Below the pieces are notes generated by a model, which did no database searches, was not told the origin of the DNA, and was given only the letters and a program-made list of their open reading frames with translations. A DNA stretch of 64,000 nucleotides from Burkholderiales bacterium (lineage in GTDB: Bacteria; Pseudomonadota; Gammaproteobacteria; Burkholderiales; Eutrophovitaceae). Positions 10,222 through 18,231 of the stretch are shown here, piece by piece. The DNA is taken from positions 1-64,000 of the forward strand of contig DATMAN010000063.1 in NCBI GenBank assembly GCA_035560005.1, read 5' to 3'. The number at the start of each line of letters is the position of its first letter. The first letter of the stretch is position 1. The position numbers were made by a program, and so were the translations under genes.

Positions 10222-10248
10222 AAAAAAAGGCGCAGCCGGCGCTGCACC
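10222..10248 (-). terminator. rho-independent terminator of the second PhyH gene
   Basis: On the minus strand an 8-bp stem (GGTGCAGC with GCTGCGCC, one G-U pair) with loop GCCG is followed by seven T. It lies 24 bp after the PhyH stop codon and ahead of frmA, so phyH and frmA are probably separate transcripts. Confidence 0.85.
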
Positions 10249-10271
10249 TTCTTGCCGGGCGAGGGCCGCGC

Positions 10272-11159
10272 TCAGGTCGCTGCCTGCTTGATCTCGAAGA
10301 AGCGGTTGCGCAGCGCCGTCTGGTTCTCGTAGATCGACCCCTGCGCGAGCGCCGGCGGATAGGGCATGCGCACCGGCACCTTCTCCAGGCGCGCTTCCAG
10401 GGTCGGCTCACCGCAGATCATGCGGCTGTTGAAGTCGTCCAGCCCGCCGAAATTGAGCGCCGTCAGCGGCCAGGCGTCGGCCGCGGCGCACTCGTAGAGC
10501 AGCAGATTGCGCGGCTTCACCGACGTGTTCTGCGCCGAGCCGTGCACCAGCCGCACGTGGTGGAAGGAGCACGAGCCCGCTCTCCCGGTGCAGGCCACGG
10601 CCCTGGAGTAATCGAGGTCCGGCGTGTTGGCGGGGTCCATGGCGCCGCAGAAGCGCCCGTCCAGGTGGTGGTCCCACACCTTGGGGACGCGGTGCGTACC
10701 CGGCATTACCAGCAAAGGTCCGTTCTCCAGCTCGACGTCATCGAGCATCACCCCGATTGCCAGCAGGTCGTCGTTGGTGTGGGGATAGAACGCCCAGTCC
10801 TGGTGCCACTCGACCGGCGAGCCGTACTGGGGGGATTTCATGTTGAGCTTGGACCCGTGCAGGCGCACATTGGGCCCGAGCAGCGCCTTCAGAATCGCCA
10901 CCATCTTCGGGCTTTTCACGATCTCCCAGAAGATGGGATGCCACTTGTGAGGTGTCTTGATGCGCCGCACACGCGGGCTGTCCGGCGAGTGAGTGGGCTC
11001 GAGATCGTAGACCTCGTTGTGGGTGGTCAGGCCCTTCGCCTTGGCCACGAACTCGGCGATCACGCCCTTTATCCGGCTGACCGTATCCGGATCGATGACG
11101 TTCTCGACCACGATGTAGCCGTTGTCGCGGTAGAACCGAACCTGCTTGTCGTCGATCAC
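10272..11159 (-). CDS. phytanoyl-CoA dioxygenase (PhyH) family protein, second copy
   Basis: Fe(II)/2-oxoglutarate oxygenase, 295 residues. [11 protein letters not shown] carries the HxD iron pair near residue 120, and [14 protein letters not shown] carries the distal His near residue 205, followed by KPRNLLLYE with the likely 2-oxoglutarate Arg. It shares motifs with the PhyH at 4066-4935 but differs widely elsewhere. The start is GTG at 11159 after GGGGGC. It has its own terminator and lies directly upstream of frmA and fghA, which suggests, without proving, that its reaction releases formaldehyde. The substrate is unknown. Confidence 0.87.
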   Translation of the reverse strand: MIDDKQVRFYRDNGYIVVENVIDPDTVSRIKGVIAEFVAKAKGLTTHNEVYDLEPTHSPDSPRVRRIKTPHKWHPIFWEIVKSPKMVAILKALLGPNVRLHGSKLNMKSPQYGSPVEWHQDWAFYPHTNDDLLAIGVMLDDVELENGPLLVMPGTHRVPKVWDHHLDGRFCGAMDPANTPDLDYSRAVACTGRAGSCSFHHVRLVHGSAQNTSVKPRNLLLYECAAADAWPLTALNFGGLDDFNSRMICGEPTLEARLEKVPVRMPYPPALAQGSIYENQTALRNRFFEIKQAAT

Positions 11160-11462
11160 TGTCGCCCCCGAAAGCGAATGTTCACTGAACCCACCAATAG
11201 CTTACCCCAAGATCGCGCGCGCCGAGTTTGCTGCGAATCAAACCGGCTCCGACCGGCACAGGTCGGGCTCGCACCCGAAGGTCCCGATGGCCCCGTCGTG
11301 CCGCCATGGCGCTGTTCTGCGGCTTGCAACCGACTGCGCCTTGTGCCATCTTACTGCGGCGTCTGCGGGCGGGGTGCGTTCTCGGTGCTCCACGCAGAGG
11401 TCGGAGAAACAACAACCACCGGCAGTTCCAACACCGATTCATTCGGGGAGAGAGGAGAATCC
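11160..11462. other. divergent intergenic region, phyH / cyclase
   Basis: This 303-bp gap separates divergent start codons and must hold both promoters. No convincing -35/-10 pair or strong palindrome was found by eye. The only clear element is the ribosome site AGAGAGGAGAA before the cyclase gene. Confidence 0.5.
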
Positions 11463-12566
11463 ATGAAGCTGAGCATCATCGCGAGCGCCGTCGCGGCCCT
11501 GTGCGTAGGTTCGGGCGCGATCATGGCGCAGACACTGAAGGGCAACGTCGACGACTCGCCCATCACCGAAAAATGGTTCCCGAGCAAGTGGGGTGCCGAC
11601 GACAAGGCGGGGAGCTCCAACCACACCAAGAATCCGGCGAATGTGCGCAAGGCGCTCGGCACCATCAAGCAGTACAAGGTGCTGACCGTCGGCAAGTACT
11701 ATCATCGCGAAGCACCGGCTTTCGGTCCGCGCGGATGGCACATGTGGATACCCGGCACACCCACCGGCGGCCCGTTCGGCAAGAACGCGCTGGTGTATCA
11801 CGACGAGCTGGTCACCACGCAAATCGGCCAGATCCAGACCCAGTTCGACGGTCCCGGCCACATCGGCGTGAACACCTCCAAGGGCCCGATGTTCTACAAC
11901 GGGCGCATCAGCTGGGATTCCTACGAGCGCGGCGCCGGCGGCCAAGTCATGGGCATGGGCCCGCTGGGCGTCGAGCACGTGGGCGAGAACGGTTTCGTCT
12001 GCCGCCTGGTGGTACTGGACGCGGTGGGCTGGCGCAAGTCGCAGGGCAAGCTCGCGCAGGACGCCGAAATGCTGCCGATCCCGCGCAGCAAAGACTCTCC
12101 GGGTATCGTCACCGCAGCCGACGTTCAGGGCATGGTCAAGGCGATGGGCATCGCCGAGATCGGTCCGGGGGACTGCGTAGCGATCCACACCGGCCAGGGC
12201 AACTCCTGGGGCAACGGCCGCTACAAGTCGCTGACCTCCGAGCAGCGGGCCGCCGCGCGTGCGCTCTTCGGTCAGGGCGAACCCGGCTTCGGTATCAGCG
12301 CCTGCCAGTACCTCGCCTCGCGCGACATCGCGCTGACCATGGGTGACACCTCGGCCAATGACGCTCAGCCCTTCGGGGAGGAAGGCGACCAGTACGCGGT
12401 GCCCTGCCACACGCAGCTGCAGACCCGCCGCGGCATCTGGAACCTGGAGAACGTCGACACCGAGTCGCTGGTCAAGGCCGGCATCAAGGAAGCCGCGTTC
12501 ATCTGGGCGCCTCTGCGCATCATCGGCGGCACCGGCTCGCCCGGCAACCCGGTCGTGATCTACTGA
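11463..12566 (+). CDS. secreted cyclase-family (kynurenine-formamidase-like) protein
   Basis: Member of the cyclase/kynurenine-formamidase-like hydrolase superfamily, 367 residues with a Sec signal peptide (MKLSIIASAVAALCVGSGAI, cleavage near MAQ), so it should be periplasmic. In place of the canonical HxGTHxDxPxH metal motif it has QIQTQFDGPGH at residues 123-133: the two leading His are Gln while Asp129, Pro131 and His133 remain. A later conserved block reads GDCVAIHTGQGNSWG. Members open cyclic amides, lactones or anhydrides. ATG 11463 follows GAGGAGA, and a strong terminator follows the gene, so it is monocistronic. Substrate unknown. Confidence 0.85.
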   Translation: MKLSIIASAVAALCVGSGAIMAQTLKGNVDDSPITEKWFPSKWGADDKAGSSNHTKNPANVRKALGTIKQYKVLTVGKYYHREAPAFGPRGWHMWIPGTPTGGPFGKNALVYHDELVTTQIGQIQTQFDGPGHIGVNTSKGPMFYNGRISWDSYERGAGGQVMGMGPLGVEHVGENGFVCRLVVLDAVGWRKSQGKLAQDAEMLPIPRSKDSPGIVTAADVQGMVKAMGIAEIGPGDCVAIHTGQGNSWGNGRYKSLTSEQRAAARALFGQGEPGFGISACQYLASRDIALTMGDTSANDAQPFGEEGDQYAVPCHTQLQTRRGIWNLENVDTESLVKAGIKEAAFIWAPLRIIGGTGSPGNPVVIY

Positions 12567-12602
12567 GATCAAGCAGTCAACAACGAAAGCAGCAACGACT
12601 CG

Positions 12603-12638
12603 AACCGGCAGCGCGCGAAAGCGCCTGCCGGTTTTTCT
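12603..12638 (+). terminator. rho-independent terminator of the cyclase gene
   Basis: AACCGGCA pairs with TGCCGGTT and extends into GCGC pairs around a GAAA loop, followed by a T-rich run (TTTTTCTTC). It lies 37 bp after the stop codon. Confidence 0.85.
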
Positions 12639-12975
12639 TCAGATGCGCACGTCAAAGCGGCCGAGCATCCAGATCGTCGCCGGACAGGCCCCCGCGGTGA
12701 GCAGCACAGGGAGGGCGAGACTCCAGTAGAGCGCGCAGCAACGCCGGCAGCGCGAGAAACAGCAGCAGCGAGGGCGGCACCAGCGAGAACACGCCGACGG
12801 AGAAATCGGCGATCCTCCGGCTGTCCATGGTCCACGTAGATCCAGATCATGGCCAGCACGCAGACCAGCGCAATGGACGCGAGCAGCGCTCCCGCAATGA
12901 CACTGCGTTTCCCCCTTCGGACACGACCACCACCAGAACGGCGGTGATCAGGAGCTTGATGGCATATTCGGTCAC
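12639..12975 (-). pseudogene. decayed DUF3147-family membrane protein gene
   Basis: Reading the minus strand with three frame changes recovers a continuous small membrane protein: TEYAIKLLITAVLVVVVSE, then KRSVIAGALLASIALVCVL and AMIWIYVDHGQPE, then ADFSVGVFSLVPPSLLLFL, then YWSLALPVLLTAG ending in GRFDVRI and a TGA at 12641-12639. The order, spacing and motifs match my recollection of DUF3147 (about 115 residues). The frame breaks lie near 12918, 12808 and 12724. No single frame is intact, so it is most likely a pseudogene; sequence error is possible but would need three errors in 340 bp. Confidence 0.75.
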
Positions 12976-13110
12976 AGTGCCTTCGCCTCGTTGGACGCCG
13001 GCCGCGCGCGGGCTCGCTCTCGGCGCTCCGGTTTTCTCAACTCGATGCGCCCCGACCTCGCGCTTTCCCTGCCGTCCTGGAGCCTGGATGGTTCAATTGC
13101 GTAATTCGAC

Positions 13111-13785
13111 ATGACGCTGAACGACTACGTCGATGCGTACTGCGAGCGGGTCGAACCCGGCTTCTGGAGCGAGCCGTTCAACGCCTTCAGCAACGCCGGC
13201 TTCTGGATCGCCGGCGCATTGCTGGCCGCGCGGCTGCGCCGCAACGCAGTTCCGCTGCCGCTGTCGATCCGGCTGCTGCCGGCCTGGCTGATCCTCGTTG
13301 GCTTCGGCAGCTTTGCCTTCCACACCCTGGCGACCGTGTGGGCCGGGTGGCTGGATACCGGATTCATCCTCGCGTTCGCCTGCACCTTCGTCTACGCGTT
13401 CCTGCGTCATGTCGCCGGCTTGAAGACATGGCTGTGCGCACTCGCCGCGCTGATCTTCTTCTGGCTGAGTTTCGGCGCCAAGGCCTGGATGCCCGCCCTG
13501 GGGTTGAACGGCAGCGAAGCCTACCTGCCGATGCTGCTGGGACTGTTCGCGATGACCGCCTGGCTGTGGCGTCGTAGCACCGCCTTCAAGCCTTTCCTGG
13601 GCGCGAGCCTGCTGTTCTGCGCGTCGCTTGCGCTGAGAACCCTCGACCATGCGTTGTGTGCGGACTTCTCGCTCGGCACGCACTTCGCTTGGCACCTGCT
13701 CAACGCGCTGCTCCTCTACGTCCTGACCACGGCAGTGGCCGGCAACGGCCGCCATGCGCGACAGGCCGCTAGGCGCCAACGCTGA
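13111..13785 (+). CDS. alkaline-ceramidase-like integral membrane hydrolase
   Basis: Membrane protein of 224 residues with about seven helices, resembling the alkaline ceramidase/CREST superfamily. All five zinc and catalytic positions known from alkaline ceramidases can be placed with correct spacing: Ser67 and His71 (SFAFH), Asp82 (WLD, eleven residues on), and His191 and His195 (HFAWH). The N-terminal EPFNAFSNAGFWIAG is also typical. It could hydrolyse ceramide-like or other membrane amides; most Proteobacteria lack sphingolipids, so the substrate is open. The 3' end overlaps the convergent hydratase gene by 17 bp. Confidence 0.8.
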   Translation: MTLNDYVDAYCERVEPGFWSEPFNAFSNAGFWIAGALLAARLRRNAVPLPLSIRLLPAWLILVGFGSFAFHTLATVWAGWLDTGFILAFACTFVYAFLRHVAGLKTWLCALAALIFFWLSFGAKAWMPALGLNGSEAYLPMLLGLFAMTAWLWRRSTAFKPFLGASLLFCASLALRTLDHALCADFSLGTHFAWHLLNALLLYVLTTAVAGNGRHARQAARRQR

Positions 13786-14560
13786 GCGAGACTTCGCCCA
13801 GTTCCTCGATCTGCACGCGGACCTCGTCGCCGGCATCGAGCCATTTGGTTTCGACGACGCTGCCCAGCAGAACGAACGCGCCTTTCTTCAACCCCATGCC
13901 CCGCAGCGCGCGGGCGCGCGCCAGCCAGGCCAGCGCTTCGAAGGGGTGATCCATGACCAGCGCCCCCGTGCCGCGCCCGACCTCGATCCCGTTGATTCGG
14001 GTCGCGCCGCAGATGCGGCTCAAATCCAGGCTGCGCCAGTCACGTACGGGCTCGCCGAGCACGCAGCCCGAGTCGAAGAAGTCGTCCGCGATCAGCGTGG
14101 GCACACCCAGCGCCCGGTAGTCCCGGTAGCGGTCGTCGACGATCTCGATCGCGGCCATCACTTCATCGACGGCGAACGCGACGCTGTCGCGAGTGAACGG
14201 CGCGTCCTGAGGAAAGATATCCCGGCCCAGCCGCACGGCGATTTCGCATTCGATGCCCAGCTTGATGAAGCCCGAGCGCGGAACGCGCCCGGCGCGCTGC
14301 ATGACGGTTCGCTCGAACACATCGCCTGCGCAGGGGTTCGGGATACCGAGAAAGCGCTGCATGACCGGGGTGGTGCATCCGATCTTGTGGCCCACCACCG
14401 GACCCAGGCCGGCCTCGGTCAGCATGCGGTTCACCGCCTGCTGGATGCGGTAGCCCTCGGGCTCGTCGCGCGGGCGCCACCCCGTGGGCAGGGGCTCGAT
14501 GGGGCTCAGCGACAGGCGCTGCTCGACCAGTCGCGCGGCCGCCTTCTCGTGTCGCTTCAT
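13769..14560 (-). CDS. 2-keto-4-pentenoate hydratase / fumarylacetoacetase-fold protein
   Basis: MhpD/TesE/DmpE-type hydratase or related decarboxylase, 263 residues from ATG 14560. The core is VVGHKIGCTTPVMQRFLGI near residue 53, GIECEIAVRLGRD near 100 (metal-binding Glu pair), DEVMAAIEIVDDRY near 130 and LGSVVETKWLDAGDEV near the C-terminus. Hydratases of this type add water to 2-hydroxypenta-2,4-dienoate in meta-cleavage pathways. No other meta-pathway gene is nearby, so the pathway is not established. An in-frame upstream extension to 14623 lacks a ribosome site. Confidence 0.88.
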   Translation of the reverse strand: MKRHEKAAARLVEQRLSLSPIEPLPTGWRPRDEPEGYRIQQAVNRMLTEAGLGPVVGHKIGCTTPVMQRFLGIPNPCAGDVFERTVMQRAGRVPRSGFIKLGIECEIAVRLGRDIFPQDAPFTRDSVAFAVDEVMAAIEIVDDRYRDYRALGVPTLIADDFFDSGCVLGEPVRDWRSLDLSRICGATRINGIEVGRGTGALVMDHPFEALAWLARARALRGMGLKKGAFVLLGSVVETKWLDAGDEVRVQIEELGEVSLSVGA

Positions 14561-14675
14561 TGCTGCGTCCTGTTCTGATCGGCGGCCTGCCGGCGGCCGC
14601 GAAAACTGCGGTGCACAATGCATCGGGGGGCACCGCGACTATGGCATCATAGCGCGGGGCAGCGGGCGACGTTGC

Positions 14676-14705
14676 TTGACGAGATCGCGAGCCCTTAAAG
14701 ATAAT
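14676..14705 (+). promoter_or_regulatory. sigma-70-type promoter for the sugar ABC operon
   Basis: TTGACG (-35) and GATAAT (-10) are separated by 18 bp, about 95 bp before the binding-protein start codon and its AGGAGGAA ribosome site. Both hexamers match five of six consensus bases. Confidence 0.65.
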
Positions 14706-14800
14706 CGGCCGCAAAAATCGGATCCGGACATCGGCACCCCCGGGTCACGGCCAAGAAACAAGACCGCAATCACAAAGACCACACCTCAGGAGGAACCACC

Positions 14801-16336
14801 ATGAAGGACAGCGTCGCCTTCCCTCGCCGTCCAGATTTGCCGCAAGCGCATTCGTCCACGAAGCTCGGTCTGACCGCCGCGGCGTTGCTCGCGCTCGCGT
14901 TGAGCGCCTGCGGCAAGAAGGAAGAAGCGGCACCCACCGCCGGTCCTGCAACAACCGCTGGCAAGAGCGCGGCGCAGATCGCCGTCGAGGCGGCAAAACC
15001 GCTGTGCCAGGGCGGCAAGACCATCACGATCGTCTGGGAAGCGGGCCTGCAGTCGCTCGATCCGCTCAACTTTTCCGGCCCGAAGTGGGAGCAGGAAACC
15101 GGCTGCAAGGTGAAAGTGGTCGAAGTCCCCACGGCCGAGATGTTCACCAAGATCATGCAGGAGTATCGCGCCGGCACCGGGGCCTATGACGCGCTGAACG
15201 TGATCCCGGCCTGGATGCCGGATCTGGCCCAGGCCGGCGCGCTGGAGGTCCTCGATCCCTACGTCGACAAGTACGGCTACCGGGAAGAACTGCAGAAAAT
15301 CGCGCCGACCTACCGCGACAACCAGATGACCGTCGACGGCAAGATCTACGGCTTCCCGGACGACGGCGACGTGTTCCTGTTCTACTACCGCAAGGACATC
15401 TTCGCCCGCGAAGATCTGCAGAAGGCCTTCAAGGCCAAGCACGGCTACGATCTCGCCCCGCCCAAGACGTGGAAGGAATTCGACGAGATCGGCTCCTTCC
15501 TCACCGACGCACTGAAGAAGGAAGGCGTCTACGGCGCTGCGTTCTTCCGCGAGCCGCCCTACACGATGTACATGTTCCAGGAGCGCTTCCGCGTCGAGGG
15601 CGGGAAGTTCTTCGACGCCGACACGATGAAGGCCACGGTAAACAGCCCGATCGGCGTCAAGGTGCTGACCGAGATGCGCAAGGAGAACCGCTTCATGCCG
15701 CCGGGCGTGGAGAAGTTCGGTTTTGTCGAGAACCTCGCTACGTTCCTCGAGGGCAAGAGCGCGATGACGATCTCCTGGCCGCCTTATGGCCGCTTCGCCG
15801 CCGGCTACCTGGCGGAGGAGAAGGCGCTCGCCTGGGTGCCGAAGTCGAAGATCGCTGGCAAGGTGGGCTACGCGCTGCCGCCGGGCGGCCATCCGGAACT
15901 GGCCGCCGGTTTCGCGCTGTCGGTCGCCTCCACCAGCAAGAACAAGGAAGCCGCATACCTGTTCATCCAGTGGCTGAACAGCGAGGAGACCAGCAGCCAG
16001 CGCGTGAAACTGCCCTTCGCCCTGCGCGACCCGTTCCGCGATTCGCACTTCACCGATGCGGACTACATGAAACTGTGGCCGGACGCGAAGGACTATTTGG
16101 CCGCGCTGAGCGAGGGCGCCAAGACCGGTTTGCTCGACCTGTCGCTGATCCAGACCGACAAATACGAGGAAGCGCTGCGCCAGGGCATCAGCCGCCTGTG
16201 GGCGGGCGACGATCCGCAGAAGATCCTGGACGATGTCGCCAAGCAGTGGGACGCGGTCACCCAGCAGGTGGGTGTGGACAAGCAGAAGGCGGTGTACGCC
16301 GCCTGGGCCGCGAAACCGGGTGCCTATCCCAGGTAA
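14801..16336 (+). CDS. carbohydrate ABC transporter substrate-binding lipoprotein
   Basis: Periplasmic binding protein (family 1, sugar type) that captures a carbohydrate for the permeases encoded downstream; 511 residues, longer than the usual 420-450. The signal peptide ends in a lipobox, LALALSAC, with Cys37 the lipidated residue, followed by a charged and Ala/Thr-rich linker. Binding-protein features include QEYRAGTGAYDALNVIPAW, GKIYGFPDDGDVFLFYYRKD and GYALPPGGHPELAAGFALS. ATG 14801 has an ideal AGGAGGAA site and a promoter at 14676. It is separated from the permease gene by two hairpins that probably make it the most abundant product of the operon. Confidence 0.93.
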   Translation: MKDSVAFPRRPDLPQAHSSTKLGLTAAALLALALSACGKKEEAAPTAGPATTAGKSAAQIAVEAAKPLCQGGKTITIVWEAGLQSLDPLNFSGPKWEQETGCKVKVVEVPTAEMFTKIMQEYRAGTGAYDALNVIPAWMPDLAQAGALEVLDPYVDKYGYREELQKIAPTYRDNQMTVDGKIYGFPDDGDVFLFYYRKDIFAREDLQKAFKAKHGYDLAPPKTWKEFDEIGSFLTDALKKEGVYGAAFFREPPYTMYMFQERFRVEGGKFFDADTMKATVNSPIGVKVLTEMRKENRFMPPGVEKFGFVENLATFLEGKSAMTISWPPYGRFAAGYLAEEKALAWVPKSKIAGKVGYALPPGGHPELAAGFALSVASTSKNKEAAYLFIQWLNSEETSSQRVKLPFALRDPFRDSHFTDADYMKLWPDAKDYLAALSEGAKTGLLDLSLIQTDKYEEALRQGISRLWAGDDPQKILDDVAKQWDAVTQQVGVDKQKAVYAAWAAKPGAYPR

Positions 16337-16355
16337 GCGGGCGTCGTTGATCGCC

Positions 16356-16385
16356 CGCGCTGCCGCGCCGCGGCGCGGCAGCGCG
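16356..16385. repeat. 30-bp perfect palindrome after the binding-protein gene
   Basis: CGCGCTGCCGCGCCG is followed immediately by its exact reverse complement. It begins 20 bp after the stop codon and directly precedes a terminator. As RNA it would form a very stable hairpin that could protect the binding-protein mRNA from 3' decay, as REP elements do between malE and malF in enteric bacteria. Confidence 0.8.
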
Positions 16386-16388
16386 AAG

Positions 16389-16421
16389 ACGGGGAGCGCT
16401 CGACGGCGCTCCCCGTTTTTC
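16389..16421 (+). terminator. intra-operon terminator/attenuator
   Basis: An 11-bp perfect stem (ACGGGGAGCGC with GCGCTCCCCGT), a 6-base loop and then a T run. It lies between the binding-protein and permease genes, so it should lower, not abolish, expression of the membrane components. Confidence 0.88.
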
Positions 16422-16439
16422 CGTCTGGAATGACGCAAA

Positions 16440-17330
16440 GTGGTCTCGCACACGTCGCACGCCAGCTTCACCGAGCGCAACTTCAAGTACCTGCTGGTCT
16501 GGCCGGCCATTCTCGTGCTGCTCCTGATCGGCATCTTCCCGCTCGTCTATCTGCTGGTGGTGAGCTTCCAGGGCATCACGATGACCGAGACCGACACCGG
16601 TTTCATCGGCTTTCGCAATTACGCGATGCTGTTCCAGGACGAGCGGCTGTGGGAAGCGATCCTGCACACCGTGATATTCACCGCGATCGCGCTGCCGGTC
16701 GAGCTGCTGCTCGGGCTGGCGATGGCGCAACTGTTCCTGGACAGAATGCCCGGCCGGCAGGTCTTCATCGCGCTGCTGGTGCTGCCGGTGGTAGTCTCTC
16801 CGATCGTCTCGGGCGCGACCTGGTCGCTGCTGTTCGATCACCGCTTCGGTCCCATCAACCAGATCATCGGCTGGTTCACCGGCTCCGACGAGGCGATTCT
16901 CTGGACCATCAATCCGAACCTGGTCTATCCGGCGATCCTGGCCGCGGAGATCTGGCAGTGGACGCCTTTCATGTTCCTGCTGTTGCTCGCCGCGCTGGCC
17001 AACGTCGACAAGTCGCAGCTCGAAGCGGCATCGATCGACGGGGCGGGCTGGTGGCGCACTTTCTTCAGGATCGTGCTGCCGGCCATCTGGCCGGTGATGG
17101 CGATTGCGATCCTGATTCGCGGACTGGACTTGTTCCGCCTGTTCGACATCGTGTGGGCGCTGACCAAGGGCGGACCTGGAACCATGACCGAAACGATCTC
17201 GATCTTCACCTATGTGAAGGGCTTTCAGCAGTTCGAGACCAGCTATACCGCTGCGGTCGCGTTCCTGATCGTCGTTCTGCTGTCGATCGTGGTGATGCTC
17301 GCGTTGAAGCGCGTCGAGCTGGCGAGATAG
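16440..17330 (+). CDS. carbohydrate ABC transporter permease, MalF type
   Basis: First inner-membrane permease of the sugar ABC transporter, 296 residues with six predicted helices. The coupling-helix motif is EAASIDGAGWWRTFFRIVLP near residue 195, matching the EAA-x3-G loop that contacts the ATPase. It follows the binding-protein gene after two hairpins. The start is taken as GTG 16440 (MVSHTSHASFTERNFKYLL); the ribosome site is weak, so the start is uncertain. The gene lies 7 bp ahead of the second permease gene. Confidence 0.93.
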   Translation: MVSHTSHASFTERNFKYLLVWPAILVLLLIGIFPLVYLLVVSFQGITMTETDTGFIGFRNYAMLFQDERLWEAILHTVIFTAIALPVELLLGLAMAQLFLDRMPGRQVFIALLVLPVVVSPIVSGATWSLLFDHRFGPINQIIGWFTGSDEAILWTINPNLVYPAILAAEIWQWTPFMFLLLLAALANVDKSQLEAASIDGAGWWRTFFRIVLPAIWPVMAIAILIRGLDLFRLFDIVWALTKGGPGTMTETISIFTYVKGFQQFETSYTAAVAFLIVVLLSIVVMLALKRVELAR

Positions 17331-17337
17331 GACCGCG

Positions 17338-18168
17338 ATGACGCTCAAGGGACGGCGGACCGTTCAGCTGTGGCTCAGGGTGCTGGCCGCCGCCGCGCTC
17401 ACGCTGCTCTTTCTGTTCCCCATCTACTGGCTGGCGATGATCTCCTTCAAGACTCCGGAGGAGATCTATTCCTTCCCGCCGAAGTGGTACCCGGGACAGA
17501 TCCAGTTCGACAACTATGCCGTGCTGTTCAAGGACGGTGACGCCACCACGGTAATGAACAGCCTCATCGTGGCCGGCGTGAGCACGGTGATCGCGATGAT
17601 CCTCGGCACGATCTGCGCCTATTCGCTGGCGCGCTTCCGCACCGGCGGCGAGCATCTGGCCAACTGGATCATTTCCCAGCGCATGATTCCGCCGATCGCG
17701 ATCGTTTTTCCGATCTTCCTGCTCTACGTGTGGCTGGGGCTGGTCGACACCTTCGCCGGCGTGATCCTGCTCTACACCGCGTTCAACCTCCCTTACGTGA
17801 TCTGGATGATGCGCGGCTACATCCTGGATATTCCAAAGGCGCTCGAGGAATCGGCGCTGGTCGACGGCTGCACGCGCTGGCAGGTCATCTGGAAGGTGGT
17901 GTTCCCGATGTCGCGGGCGGGTCTGTTCGCCACCGCGATCTTCACCTTCGTCTTCGCCTGGAACGATTTCCTGTTCGCCCTGGTGCTCACGCGCACCGAG
18001 GTCACCACCTACACCGTGCAGGTCACGCACTACTTCGGCGGGCAGTCGAACTTCTGGGCCAAGATCTCCGCGATGTCGGTGCTGGGCACGATCCCGATCT
18101 TCGTCGTAGTGGCGTTCATGCAGCGATATCTCGTGCGGGGCATCTCCCTGGGCGCGGTAAAAGGTTAA
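17338..18168 (+). CDS. carbohydrate ABC transporter permease, MalG type
   Basis: Second permease, 276 residues, six helices. EESALVDGCTRWQVIWKVVFP near residue 170 is the EAA coupling loop, and the C-terminus (MQRYLVRGISLGAVKG) is typical of MalG-type subunits. It forms the translocation pore with the MalF-type subunit. ATG 17338 lies 7 bp after the previous stop, indicating coupled translation. Confidence 0.94.
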   Translation: MTLKGRRTVQLWLRVLAAAALTLLFLFPIYWLAMISFKTPEEIYSFPPKWYPGQIQFDNYAVLFKDGDATTVMNSLIVAGVSTVIAMILGTICAYSLARFRTGGEHLANWIISQRMIPPIAIVFPIFLLYVWLGLVDTFAGVILLYTAFNLPYVIWMMRGYILDIPKALEESALVDGCTRWQVIWKVVFPMSRAGLFATAIFTFVFAWNDFLFALVLTRTEVTTYTVQVTHYFGGQSNFWAKISAMSVLGTIPIFVVVAFMQRYLVRGISLGAVKG

Positions 18169-18174
18169 GCCGAT

Positions 18175-18209
18175 GGGAACCACCAAGGCGCCAGGACACG
18201 ACGAAAACC
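18175..18209. repeat. intergenic repeat, single arm, copy 2
   Basis: GGGAACCACCAAGGCGCC then AGGACACGACGAAAAC resembles one arm of the hairpin elements elsewhere in the window. It occupies the gap between the MalG-type permease and ATPase genes; no opposing arm was found. Confidence 0.4.
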
Positions 18210-18231
18210 GAATCGGAGCGAGATGACGTAG

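Noticed and set aside
10109-10411. N-terminal extension of frmA
   Set aside because: It would read through a terminator and the end of the PhyH gene; ATG 10108 has an ideal ribosome site.
12569-12859. 96-codon minus-strand frame taken as an intact small gene
   Set aside because: Only its first 17 residues fit the DUF3147 protein; the remainder is out of frame and crosses the terminator.
13769-14560. Meta-cleavage aromatic pathway around the hydratase
   Set aside because: No extradiol dioxygenase, 4-oxalocrotonate enzymes or HOA aldolase gene adjoins; the hydratase stands alone.
14786-16534. 582-codon minus-strand frame
   Set aside because: Antisense to the ABC binding-protein gene, which has promoter, ribosome site, lipobox and family motifs.
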